Part shown: one piece after another, positions 45,791 through 55,536 of the stretch
How positions within the stretch are numbered: the stretch's first letter is position 1
Layout of the letters: every line of letters starts with the position of its first letter
NCBI RefSeq assembly: GCF_025642155.1
Contig: NZ_CP106798.1
Span: 8,122,001 to 8,186,000, forward strand
Length of the DNA: 64,000 nucleotides
Source: Streptomyces sp. HUAS 15-9
GTDB taxonomy: Bacteria > Actinomycetota > Actinomycetes > Streptomycetales > Streptomycetaceae
Direction of reading: 5' to 3'
Position numbers and translations under genes: made by a program
The notes under the pieces: generated by a model
Database searches by the model: none
What the model was told of the DNA's origin: nothing
What the model saw: only the letters and a program-made list of their open reading frames with translations

Positions 45791-46990
45791 ATGACGACGG
45801 CGACCAGGGTGCCGAGGCCACCGTCCAGCACTGCCACCTCAGCCGACCCCACGACTTCCCAGCCCGCCGCGATGCCCTCGCTGCCGTCCCTCACCGGACT
45901 GCGGTGGGTGGCCGCGCTGCTGGTCTTCGGGCTGCATGTGCGCAACTTCGGCTACTTCGGAGGCGACGGCGGCCGGATCGTGACATGGGGACTGGGGGCA
46001 GGCGCCGTCGGCGTCTCGTTCTTCTTCGTTCTGTCCGGGTTCGTACTGACTTGGTCCGCACGGCCGAACGACCGCGCGCTCGCCTTCTGGCGGCGCCGTA
46101 TCGCCCGTATCTACCCGGTCCATCTGGCCACCGCCGCGATCGCGCTGCTGATGGCGTACACGCTGGCCCGCCAGCCGAAGCCGACGCTGCCCCAGGCCCT
46201 GGCCAACGTCCTGCTGGTGCATTCCTGGTGGCGTCCGTGGTGGCAGACGCTGGATCCGGTCAGCTGGTCACTGGCCTGCGAGGCGTTCTTCTACGCCGCC
46301 TTCCCGCTGCTGGCACTTCTCCTGCGCCGCCTCGGCCCCCGGGGACTGACGGCTCTGGTCGGGGTCTCGGCCCTGTCGGTCCTCGTGCTGGCCTGGGCGG
46401 AGGCCCACCACTGGGCGGACCAGCCGATCAGTTCCTTCCCCGCCGCCCGGCTGCCCGAGTTCGTCCTGGGCGCCGCCTCGGCCAGGCTGGTGCTGCTGGG
46501 CCGGTGGCGCGGTCCCGGCCTGGAAGCATCCCTGGCCCTCGCCATCATCGGTTACTTCTTCGTCCCCCAGGTCACCGCTGGATACCCCGCCACCGCCTGC
46601 ACCCTCACCGGCTTCGCGCTGCTCATCCCCGCAGCCGCCGTGGCGGATCTGCGCGGCCTGCCCTCGCTGTGGCGCGGCCGGCGGATGGTCCGGCTCGGCG
46701 AACTCTCGTTCGCCTTCTACATGGCCCACCTGCTGGTGCTGCGCGCCGCCATCAGCGTGCTCGGCAAGTACCCGCACTTCGGCGTGGCGGCGGGCCTGGC
46801 CGTCACCGCCGCCCTGTTCACGGTCGCCCTCGTCCTGTCCTGGGTCCTGTACGAGGCGGTGGAACGTCCCGCGAGGCGACTGCTCCTGCGCAACCGCCGC
46901 GCCGCCAAGCCCCAGCCGACGCCACCCGCCCCGGCGACGCCGGCGCCGCTCAGCAGGTGCACCGAAGACACACGGCAGACCGACGACTGA
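45791..46990 (+). CDS. Acyltransferase-3 family membrane protein (OafA-like)
   Basis: A 399-residue protein with about ten transmembrane helices. The N-terminus carries LTGLRWVAALLVFGLHVRNFG, the AT3 signature including the conserved Arg and the His on helix 1, then VSFFFVLSGFVLTWS and FWRRRIARIYPVH. AT3 proteins transfer acetyl or acyl groups to extracytoplasmic sugars or other acceptors. The acceptor is unknown. ATG 45791 follows an AGGTGA site. The C-terminal tail is Pro-rich. Confidence 0.9.
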   Translation: MTTATRVPRPPSSTATSADPTTSQPAAMPSLPSLTGLRWVAALLVFGLHVRNFGYFGGDGGRIVTWGLGAGAVGVSFFFVLSGFVLTWSARPNDRALAFWRRRIARIYPVHLATAAIALLMAYTLARQPKPTLPQALANVLLVHSWWRPWWQTLDPVSWSLACEAFFYAAFPLLALLLRRLGPRGLTALVGVSALSVLVLAWAEAHHWADQPISSFPAARLPEFVLGAASARLVLLGRWRGPGLEASLALAIIGYFFVPQVTAGYPATACTLTGFALLIPAAAVADLRGLPSLWRGRRMVRLGELSFAFYMAHLLVLRAAISVLGKYPHFGVAAGLAVTAALFTVALVLSWVLYEAVERPARRLLLRNRRAAKPQPTPPAPATPAPLSRCTEDTRQTDD

Positions 46991-47073
46991 ACCAACGGGT
47001 GAAGATCCGGGCCGCCTTGCCCTCGCGGGAATCCAGCCCCGGCCGACGCTCGTCGACTGTCTAAAGTGACCCC

Positions 47074-47601
47074 GTGACCAACGAACCCGCGGATCCGCCC
47101 AGAACCGCCTACCCGTCCTCCATACGTCGCACCGCACTCGTCGCCCTAGGCTCGATCGTGTTCGTGGTGCTGTGCGCATGGGCTCTGATCAGCCATTCCA
47201 GCATCAAGGCCGTACTCGCGGGCGCGGTGGGCGTGCCGTTCTTCGGTCTGTGCGCCGCGGTCGCGATCGGCCGTCTCGTGCGACGGCGGCCCGAGCTGGT
47301 CATCACCGGTGAGGGTTTGACGCACGCGATGCTGGGCTCGATCAGCTGGACCGAGATCGCCGCCGTGGGGATCCGGGAGATCAAGGTCAGCTCAAGGCCC
47401 CAGCGCATGATCGAGCTGGTCCTCCACGACCCGGGTGCCTATCTGGCACGCGCACCACGCATGGCGCGCATCACCGGCAGGGCCAACCTGCGCCTTGGCT
47501 ACAGCCCGGCGACCATCTCCGCGACCACACTCCCGGTCGGCGCGGACGAGGTGCTGGCGGCCATGCGCCGTCACCATCCCGGGTTGGACATCGTCCGCTA
47601 G
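47074..47601 (+). CDS. STM3941/PH-like two-helix membrane protein
   Basis: A 175-residue protein with two adjacent transmembrane helices (about residues 20-68) and a cytosolic beta-rich domain (PELVITGEGLTHAMLGSISWTEI and IELVLHDPGAYLARA), similar to the STM3941 family with a PH-like fold. The GTG start follows a weak ribosome site. The function is unknown. A transposase remnant begins about 40 bases after its stop. Confidence 0.75.
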   Translation: MTNEPADPPRTAYPSSIRRTALVALGSIVFVVLCAWALISHSSIKAVLAGAVGVPFFGLCAAVAIGRLVRRRPELVITGEGLTHAMLGSISWTEIAAVGIREIKVSSRPQRMIELVLHDPGAYLARAPRMARITGRANLRLGYSPATISATTLPVGADEVLAAMRRHHPGLDIVR

Positions 47602-47638
47602 GCCCTGTGCCGGAAGCGGATCTCAACTCGGCCCCCGC

Positions 47639-47740
47639 GGCGGCCGGGCGCCGCGCTTCGGCCCGGACGACTACCGCAAGCGCCATGCGGTCGAGTGCGG
47701 GATCAACCGCCTCAAGAGGCAACGGGCCATCGCCAGGCAA
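47639..47740 (+). pseudogene. IS5-type transposase C-terminal remnant
   Basis: A fragment reading APRFGPDDYRKRHAVE, then CGINRLKRQRAIA, matches the end of IS5-family DDE transposases (YRxRxxVExxxNRLKxxRxIA). The rest of the transposase is absent and the following residues diverge, so only a scar of about 100 bases survives. No terminal inverted repeats are recognisable. Confidence 0.75.
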
Positions 47741-47780
47741 CGAGTGGCCGTGATCGGCACCCTCCGCCAGAGCTCTTGGT

Positions 47781-48861
<1,081 letters not shown>

Positions 48862-48869
<8 letters not shown>

Positions 48870-49098
48870 GGCCCTCTCCTTCTTCCCGCTCTGTCGTGTG
48901 CCGGCAGTCGTGTACCTGGTCGTGCTCGATGAGCCGGTTGAAGAACGGAACTGCCAGTGCGGCGGCGCCCAGTCCGGCAAGGGCGCTGCGGGATGCGACC
49001 TCACCAGCCGTCAGGGACAGGGCCGTGGCGATGGCGCCACTGAGCACGGCGAGCAGGAGCACGAGAGCGGATCGGGCTGTTAACAAGGGCTTATCCAT
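48862..49098 (-). CDS. Small membrane protein with a TTA codon, coupled to the response regulator
   Basis: A 78-residue protein starting at ATG 49098. Two hydrophobic segments (ALVLLLAVLSGAIATALSL and SALAGLGAAALAVPFF) suggest a two-pass membrane protein with an acidic C-terminus. Codon 6 is TTA (49081-49083), which should make translation depend on the bldA tRNA. Its stop lies inside the start of the regulator gene, so low translation here would also lower the regulator. Confidence 0.75.
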
Positions 49099-49614
49099 GG
49101 GACCTTCCCCGTCAGGGCCCCTGGCCGAGGGCAAGAAGGCCTGTCATCGGCGCGAACGGCGGTTCGCCGCCTGGGATACAAAGCATGGAGTGTCACGCAC
49201 CTGTTGCACGCCATAATCCTCGGCGCAGCACCCGAAACGGGTGTTGCAGACGCCAACCCCCTGACATGGAACGGCGTTTGGCCAGGTCAGAACGCCCCGT
49301 CCGTACATCGTTGCCAGTTGCGTTGCATGCAACGTGGGCGATGCCCGTTGCCCGTGCCGCAGCAGTCGTCCGCCCCTCCCTCGCCAGAACACCAGGGTGA
49401 AGGTGCTCGTGCCGCCGGAAGATGGCACTCCGTCCGGCTCCCGCATCGAAATCAACTGCCCGGGTGGCGGACATGACCTTCATCACCTCGCTGAACGACG
49501 ACCTGAAGGCCGCCGCGAGGGCCACCCTCCGGATCCGCTCCGAGATGCTGGAGCCGATCAGGTGACCGTCCCACCCCCCTCGGGGCCAGCCGCAGTTCAC
49601 CGGGCAAAGTCGGA
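49099..49614. promoter_or_regulatory. Intergenic region rich in GTTGCA-type palindromes
   Basis: About 515 bases between two minus-strand genes. It contains the perfect palindrome CGTTGCATGCAACG (49321-49334), a 10-bp hairpin with one mismatch around AAA (49225-49247), and several GTTGC/GTTGCA copies (near 49203, 49242 and 49310). This upstream region of the TTA-containing gene probably holds its promoter and an operator. A short plus-strand reading frame (49422-49565, 47 residues) exists but has no clear ribosome site, so I do not call it a gene. Confidence 0.5.
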
Positions 49615-51222
49615 CTAGGACGACGAGCGGTTCAGCCGGGACGGTGAGCCGGCCGCCTGGCTTCCCTCATCGACGAGGGCGAGGGTGTCGGCACCCGCCT
49701 CGGTCAGCGTGTAGACGTTGCCGCGCACACAGACCACTCCGGCCGACGGATCGCTGGGCGTGCTCGTCGCCGCCTCGAAGACCATGGATGTCCGGTGGGT
49801 TTCCCGCAGGAGCAGCGTCTCGGTGCACCCGATGTCCCGGCCGCTGCCGGCCTCGGTGATGTGGCTGACCTGCCGGCCCACGAGTTCACCACGTGCCGCC
49901 GCGTGCAGCGTGACGACGACGGTGACACCGTTCGTACGGGAGTTGACGACGCCGTCGGCCGACTTGCTGCCCGGCCCGGTGCCCTTCCAAGTGCCGACCC
50001 ACGAGGCGGGCAGAGCGGCCGACGTGGACGGGGAGGGTGACGAACCGTGTCTTTTGTCCCCCGTGTCGCCGTCGCCGCCGTCCGGCCAGGACAGCGCGGT
50101 GACGACGGCCACGGCCGTCACCACACCCGCGGCAACGGCCAACGTCCGGGCGCGGGGCGTGCGTCGCACGGGAAGCGGCGCGGCGGACACGGCGGCCGGA
50201 GACGCGTACGGGACGGGCGGTCCGAATCCGACGGGTGCGATCGGTGTGGCGGAAATGGGTTCAAGCACGGCCACGGGCGCCGGACTCGGGGGCATGGTGG
50301 TCTGAGAAGCTCGGGGCGCCGGCTGTTCCAGCCGGGTCCGCAACTCGGCTTCCCTGGCGGTGAGTTCCGTCTCCAGGCCAGGCAGCGGCGCGGATGTCCA
50401 GCCGGCTGACCCGGCGCCGATCCGCTCCAGGAGCGCTTCTGCGGTCGGGCGGTCTTGAGGTGACTTCTGCAGGCAGGCGGCCAGCAGCGGTCGTAGTGAT
50501 GGCGCAACGCCGTCCAGGACCGGCTCCTCGTGCACGATCCGGTACAGCAGTTGCGCGGCCGACGAATCCTCGCCGGGCCGCAGGAACGGGCCCTCCCCGG
50601 TGGCCGCGTACACCAGCACGGCGCCCAGCGCAAAGATGTCCCCGGGTTCGGCCGCGCCGCCTCCGGTGACCTGTTCCGGTGCCATGTACCCGGGTGAGCC
50701 GACCACACCGCCGGTACGGGTATGGCGGGTGTCGTCTGCCGCACGCGCGATGCCGAAGTCGATGAGCAGGGGGTGACGGCGGCCGAGCAGCACGTTGGAC
50801 GGCTTCACGTCCCGGTGGGCCAGCCCCGCCCGGTGCACGGCCCGCAGCCCCTCGGTGAGTTCCGCGGCCAGCGCCCGTACGGCGGGCTCGGGCAGTGGGC
50901 CGTAGCGCTGCACCCAGTCGGTGAGGGAGGGCGCGGCGACGTACTCCGTGGCCAGCCACTGCGGCCGCTGACCGGGCGGGCTGTAGTCGACCACCGCAAC
51001 CGCCCAGGCAGAGCGCACCTGATCGCTGCTGGCGATCTCGCGGGCGAACCGCTCCTCGAAGGACGGGTCCGCACCGAACTCGGGCCGCACCGTCTTCAGG
51101 GCCAGCGGGCGGCCGGACGGGGTGCGGGAGAGGAACACCTGCCCCATGCCGCCGGCCCCGAGCCGTGCCAGCAGGGGATAACCGCCTATGGCGGGCGGAT
51201 CGGTGGGATCCAGATTCCTCAT
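49615..51222 (-). CDS. Membrane Ser/Thr protein kinase
   Basis: A 535-residue kinase. The catalytic domain (about 14-270) shows LGAGGMGQVF, LALKTVRP, AHRDVKPSNVLL, LIDFGIARA and MAPEQVTGG. A Pro-rich linker leads to one transmembrane helix (about 365-385, AVAAGVVTAVAVVTALSW) and an extracellular domain of about 150 residues with a Cys pair (IGCTETLLL and VVCVRGN). The extracellular part (SWVGTWKGTGPG) resembles a lipocalin-like ligand-binding fold common on Streptomyces kinases. ATG 51222 has GGAG at the right distance. Confidence 0.92.
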   Translation of the reverse strand: MRNLDPTDPPAIGGYPLLARLGAGGMGQVFLSRTPSGRPLALKTVRPEFGADPSFEERFAREIASSDQVRSAWAVAVVDYSPPGQRPQWLATEYVAAPSLTDWVQRYGPLPEPAVRALAAELTEGLRAVHRAGLAHRDVKPSNVLLGRRHPLLIDFGIARAADDTRHTRTGGVVGSPGYMAPEQVTGGGAAEPGDIFALGAVLVYAATGEGPFLRPGEDSSAAQLLYRIVHEEPVLDGVAPSLRPLLAACLQKSPQDRPTAEALLERIGAGSAGWTSAPLPGLETELTAREAELRTRLEQPAPRASQTTMPPSPAPVAVLEPISATPIAPVGFGPPVPYASPAAVSAAPLPVRRTPRARTLAVAAGVVTAVAVVTALSWPDGGDGDTGDKRHGSSPSPSTSAALPASWVGTWKGTGPGSKSADGVVNSRTNGVTVVVTLHAAARGELVGRQVSHITEAGSGRDIGCTETLLLRETHRTSMVFEAATSTPSDPSAGVVCVRGNVYTLTEAGADTLALVDEGSQAAGSPSRLNRSSS

Positions 51223-51411
51223 GAGCATCTCCGGGCAATCCCGCCGATTACATGGGCGCTCATGCTACATGGCGTGTATGCATCAGATGGGTCGGCGGCC
51301 GTCGGCGAATATCCGGGTGACCGCCGCCCGGCACGTCATGACAATGGAGCCCCACGCACCCAAGCTCACCTCGCGAGTACAAGGGCGCAAGCACAAGGAA
51401 GGCGGCCGCCC

Positions 51412-52113
51412 GTGACCGTCCCGAACGTCATCCTGTCCGGGATCGTCGGTTCCACCGCGTACGGACTCGCTCACGAGGGCTCCGACATCGACCGCCTCGG
51501 CGTCTTCGCCGTACCCACCGCGGAACTGCACGGTCTGCACCGGCCGAAGGAGTCCCACGTCACCACCAAGCCCGACCGCACCCTGCACGAGGCCGCCAAG
51601 TGGTGCCGCCTCGCCCTCGGCGGCAATCCGACCGCGATGGAACTGGTCTGGCTTCCGGACGAGTTGTACGAGGTGCGGACGCCGTTCGGGGACGAGCTGA
51701 TCGGCATACGGTCCTCGCTGCTGTGCGCCAAGCGCGTCAGGGACGCCTATCTCGGCTATGCCACACAGCAGTTCCGACGCCTGGAGGCCCGCGGCGACGG
51801 ATCGTTCTCCGCGGACACCCGCAAGCGCACCGCCAAGCACGCCCGCCACCTGAAGCGGCTGTGCCACCAGGGACTGGAGCTGTACGCCACCGGCCGGCTG
51901 ACCATCCGGGTCGAGAACCCGCAGGAGTACCACGAATTCGGCGAGCGCGTGGCCGCCGACGCGTCCGCGGCTCTGCCCGTGCTCCGGGCCTACCAGGCCG
52001 CGTTCGACGAGACGACCAGCGTGCTCCCGGAGCGACCGGACGAGGCGGCCGCCGAAGTGTGGCTGCGCCGTGTACGGGGCCATCTGTACGCCGACGCGCC
52101 GGCGCGGGGATGA
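51412..52113 (+). CDS. DNA polymerase beta-superfamily nucleotidyltransferase (RlaP-like)
   Basis: A 233-residue protein. GSTAYGLAHEGSDIDRLGVF carries the GS...D-x-D nucleotidyltransferase signature, followed by an all-helical C-terminal part with basic residues (TAKHARHLKRLCHQGLELY). The superfamily transfers nucleotides to RNA, proteins or small molecules; RlaP-type members are linked to RNA repair. The substrate is unknown. GTG 51412 is the chosen start. Confidence 0.85.
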   Translation: MTVPNVILSGIVGSTAYGLAHEGSDIDRLGVFAVPTAELHGLHRPKESHVTTKPDRTLHEAAKWCRLALGGNPTAMELVWLPDELYEVRTPFGDELIGIRSSLLCAKRVRDAYLGYATQQFRRLEARGDGSFSADTRKRTAKHARHLKRLCHQGLELYATGRLTIRVENPQEYHEFGERVAADASAALPVLRAYQAAFDETTSVLPERPDEAAAEVWLRRVRGHLYADAPARG

Positions 52114-52122
52114 CCCCGGCCG

Positions 52123-52491
52123 TCACCGGTGACCGCTGGTGGTGGTCGCCGGTGGTGGGGACGACGGAGCCTGTTGCAGCGCGGCCAGCAACTCGTTCCG
52201 GCCGACGAGCAGTTCGGTGAGGATGCGCCGGGCGGCGGCCAGCAGCTCGGCGACATCACCGCCGGCCAGCGCGTAGAGGACCGTGGAGCCCTCCCGGGTG
52301 GACACGACGATCCCCGATCGTCTCAGCACCGCCAACTGCTGCGAAAGGCTGGACGGCTCGATCTCGATGTCCGCCAGCAGATCCCGTACGGGGACGGGGC
52401 CGTGCTGCAGCAGTTCCAGGACCCTGATGCGTACCGGGTGCCCGAGCATGCGGAAGAACTCCGCCTTGGCCTGGTAAAGGGGGACTTGCAT
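52123..52491 (-). CDS. ArsR-family winged-helix regulator
   Basis: A 122-residue protein: MQVPLYQAKAEFFRMLGHPVRIRVLELL and the recognition region EPSSLSQQLAVLRRSGIV, typical of ArsR/SmtB repressors. The usual metal-binding Cys motif (ELCVCD) is replaced by PVRDLLADIE, so it probably senses something other than arsenite or cadmium by that site. No efflux gene is adjacent. Confidence 0.9.
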   Translation of the reverse strand: MQVPLYQAKAEFFRMLGHPVRIRVLELLQHGPVPVRDLLADIEIEPSSLSQQLAVLRRSGIVVSTREGSTVLYALAGGDVAELLAAARRILTELLVGRNELLAALQQAPSSPPPATTTSGHR

Positions 52492-52689
52492 GCGCGTTCG
52501 CTCTCTGCCGGGTCGGAGTGGTCGCCAGGACGCGGCGGCACCGTGAAGGTGCCGCCGCTCGATCCGGCTTCATGAGCCGATCCTTGTCGCCCGGGACCGT
52601 GAGCATCCACGAGTTGGGGTCATGATGATCTCGTGACTTGAAGAAGTCTTCACGTTCTGGGCATGCGTGTGCCCGGGCTCATGACCACT

Positions 52690-53064
52690 TCAGACCTCGA
52701 GCTGTTCCTCCACCCGCTTCAGCTGGTGCCGGGCCATGGCCAGATTGGACCGGGACTTGTCGAGCACGAGATAGAGGAAGAGGCCGTTGCCGTTGCGCCC
52801 GCTGACCAGGCGGATCAGGTGGTACTGCCCCTCGAGCGTGATCAGGATGTCCTGGATGTCGCCCTTCAGGCCCAGCTGATCCATCGTGCGCACTTTCGCG
52901 CGGATGACATCCGTGTTGCCCGCCGAGGCGATGTTCAGGTCGAGATCCTTGTTCCCGCCCAGAGTGCCCAGCGCCATGCCGCTGGTGTAGTCGACGACCG
53001 CTGCCCCGAGCGCCCCCTCGACCGAGGCCATGATCTCCTTCAACGACACTTCGACATTCGCCAT
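52690..53064 (-). CDS. Roadblock/LC7-domain protein
   Basis: A 124-residue protein with the Roadblock fold: VSLKEIMASVEGALGAAVVDYTSGMALGTL and DILITLEGQYHLIRLV. In Streptomyces such proteins usually sit in conservons with a histidine kinase, DUF742 and a small GTPase. Here it is alone, so it may serve a distant GTPase. ATG 53064 has GGGGAGG upstream. Confidence 0.88.
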   Translation of the reverse strand: MANVEVSLKEIMASVEGALGAAVVDYTSGMALGTLGGNKDLDLNIASAGNTDVIRAKVRTMDQLGLKGDIQDILITLEGQYHLIRLVSGRNGNGLFLYLVLDKSRSNLAMARHQLKRVEEQLEV

Positions 53065-53275
53065 CGTGCCTCCCCTTGGTTGTCGGCTGCGGCGGCGCGG
53101 CGCGTTGCCGTCCCGCCCGGTGGTTGCACCGTAGACATGCATATGCGGCCCGATGGGGGCGTCTCCGGGACTGACGGCCGATGCCTGATAGATCACATAA
53201 GACGACTGATCTTGAACTGGGGGACGATCGACTTCGATTGACTCGGACCGGCGGCCGACGGCGTCACGCCAGGGG

Positions 53276-54157
53276 TCAGGGCGCGGTGAACAGGTTCGGG
53301 AAGCGTGGCGCGAGCCAGGGCCTGCGCCCCCAGGCGACGATCTGCCCCCGCGCGATGGCCCGCCACGGGTTGTGCCGGCCCAGCGCGATGAGCAGGAAGG
53401 CGACGGGCTCGATGAGGATGGTGCAGTCCGGACGGTCCCGCGGCTCCGGCGTCACCTCCACGGCGCCGTCCGCCAGGCTCACGCCGAACGCCGTACCGCC
53501 CCTGAGCCGGACGGTGTAGCGGGCGGTGAGACCGGCCGTGGCGGCCGCGTCGGCCACGCGCGGCATGACCGAGGACATGAACGGCATGCACAGCCCGACA
53601 CGGTCCGGGTCGATCATGTGCGGGCGCTTCACCGCGCGAGCGAGGTCATAGCCGTGGCCCAGCATGTGGGTGAGCAGGTAGGACGCGAGAAGGGGCCTGG
53701 TCAGGGGGCCGAGCGGCGTGTCGAGTGGCGTGTCGAGAGGTGTGTCGTCGATGGTCCCGTCGGCCGCCGCCCGCGCCACGGCGTCCAGGAAGGCGTCGGC
53801 CTGCTCGGTGATCACCGCCGCCAGTGGTTCCGCCCGGCGCTCGTCGTAGGCGGCGAGGGACTGTTCATTGGCGGCGGCCAGGCTCTGGGGTGTGCCGTCC
53901 CCATAAGGGCGTTCGCGTCCGGCCGCGAGGTCGGCCATCAACTCGTTGGCCAGCGCCAGATGGGCAGCCGCTTCGCCGAGGGTCCACTCGGATCCCGGTA
54001 CGGCGACCGTCGTGTCCGGCACGCCCCGCAACAGCGCGGCGATGTCACCGGCGGTCTCGCGTATCGCCTGCCCGAGCCCTTCGGGCAAGGGCTCCCTGGT
54101 GTCCTGCCGTACCGTCGGACGCACGCCGCACGCTCCCGTTCTGCCTGCCGCGCCCAT
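53276..54157 (-). CDS. Maleylpyruvate isomerase-like/SCP2-like domain protein
   Basis: A 293-residue protein (start uncertain; GTG and ATG codons upstream to 54211 are in frame). The N-terminal four-helix part (SEWTLGEAAAHLALANELMADL) resembles the mycothiol-dependent maleylpyruvate isomerase/DinB fold. The C-terminal part (TVRLRGGTAFGVSLADGAVEV and DCTILIEPVAFLLIALGR) resembles an SCP2 sterol-carrier domain. A DTPL-DTPL-DTPL stretch near the centre reflects a 12-base tandem repeat. Substrate and role are unknown. Confidence 0.8.
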   Translation of the reverse strand: MGAAGRTGACGVRPTVRQDTREPLPEGLGQAIRETAGDIAALLRGVPDTTVAVPGSEWTLGEAAAHLALANELMADLAAGRERPYGDGTPQSLAAANEQSLAAYDERRAEPLAAVITEQADAFLDAVARAAADGTIDDTPLDTPLDTPLGPLTRPLLASYLLTHMLGHGYDLARAVKRPHMIDPDRVGLCMPFMSSVMPRVADAAATAGLTARYTVRLRGGTAFGVSLADGAVEVTPEPRDRPDCTILIEPVAFLLIALGRHNPWRAIARGQIVAWGRRPWLAPRFPNLFTAP

Positions 54158-54288
54158 CGCGCGCCGGGGTACCCAATCAGACTCGGCGCCCAGCGACAAG
54201 CCTCGGCGCACGGTTTCGTCGGGCGCGCCTGGGTGCGGGCCAGGGGGCGGGAGCCCGGCCGACCCGATGCGCCGAAGGGGCTCTCACG

Positions 54289-54345
54289 CGGCTCGGAAGG
54301 GACCGCTCGTACGGCTCGGAAGGGATCGCTCACACGGCTCGATGT
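54289..54345. repeat. Imperfect 23-bp tandem repeat
   Basis: CGGCTCGG recurs at 54289, 54312 and 54335 with spacing of 23 bases, in units resembling CGGCTCGGAAGGGACCGCTC. It lies in the 370-base gap before the LAETG gene. The role is unknown. Such short repeats can be slippage products, or binding sites if conserved. Confidence 0.7.
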
Positions 54346-54525
54346 GCCGAACAGGTGAAGAATTGACGGGAGTTGTGAAAGGCGGCAAGAATTCGCTTAC
54401 TTCGCTGGGCCTGAAGCGAGCGAAGTGACGCGAGCGACTCGGTCGTCCACGCCTTCATGGCGTCTGCCCGTGTCGGCGCTCGCGATCCACCACCTCCCAC
54501 ACTTTCACCTTCACAGAGGCTCATC

Positions 54526-55453
54526 TTGTCGCGTTCGCATCAATCGAGAACTCTGGCCGCCCTTGCGGCAACCGCTTTCACCGGCGCGATCGTCCCCCTG
54601 GTCGCGGCCGGTGCCGCAAGCGCCACGACGGCCGCCGACTGCCGGTCGGCCACCGTCCAGTACCGCATCGTCGACGCCGACGGAAAGACCGTCGGTGCGG
54701 ACTGGACCTCGCAGGGCGGGTTCCACCAGTGGGACAGCGCTCCCGGAACCGTGGAGGTCCGGCTCGCCCCGGGCCAGACCGTGGGCGACGGCTGCAAGTA
54801 CCCCGTCTCCCTCGCCGAGTACACCACCGAGGGCTCGAACTGGTACACCTCCGGTCACCAGAGTCTGGTCGACAAAGCCACCGTCTACCTCACCGCCGCC
54901 GACGTGGCCGGCTCCGACGACGCGAAGCGGACCTGGCAGAAGCTGTCCGTGCAGGCGCCCGACTGCTACGGCCAGATCGACCTGTACGGCGACGACGTCT
55001 CGTACGACGGCAAGACCGGCGAGGGCCACGGCCCCGTTCCCTACCAGCCGGACAACGTCATCACCCCGTACCACCTGATAGCCGCGTGGAACGGCGGGGA
55101 CAAGGCGTGCACCCCCGGCATCCCGGACTCGCCCACCCCCACACCGTCCGAGCCGACCCCGTCCACGCCCGCGACCCCGACCACTCCGGCGGACAGCACA
55201 CCGCCGAGCCACGCGACCACTCCGCCGACCACCCCCAAGCCCTCCACCACGCCTCCCACGACGCCGGACGTGCCCCCGCTCCAGTCGACGCCGCCCACCA
55301 CCCCGAAGCCGTCGCCCAGCGACAGCGGGCCACCGCTGGCCGAGACGGGCGCGAGCGCCCCGGTCGGCCTGATCGCGGGCGGCGCCGCCCTGGTGATCGT
55401 CGCCGGCAGCGCGCGGCGCGGTGTACCTGACCAGCCGTACGCGCCGTTCATGA
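54526..55453 (+). CDS. LAETG-anchored surface protein, apparent frameshift near the C-terminus
   Basis: TTG at 54526 follows GAGG at 7 bases and begins a signal peptide ending at ASA. The mature N-terminal domain of about 165 residues (VQYRIVDADGK to HLIAAWNGG) is followed by a Pro/Thr-rich wall-spanning region and LAETGASAPVG, the sorting signal of Streptomyces class E sortases, then a hydrophobic helix. In the open frame the protein then runs on for about 60 unconvincing residues. Shifting by one base near 55411-55415 gives the expected tail GAVYLTSRTRRS and a stop at 55451-55453. I annotate to that stop. Confidence 0.8.
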
Positions 55454-55536
55454 CCGGGGCCGTCCCCGCGCCGGTCGCGCGGGGACGGCCCACAGCATCA
55501 GGCACATCGGCAGCACCGGTGTCGGACACCAGGGCG

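Noticed and set aside
49422..49565. Small plus-strand reading frame of 47 codons ending LEPIR
   Set aside because: It has no ribosome site or recognised family, and it lies in a region better explained as regulatory.
52690..53064. Roadblock gene as part of a conservon
   Set aside because: No histidine kinase, DUF742 or small GTPase gene is adjacent.
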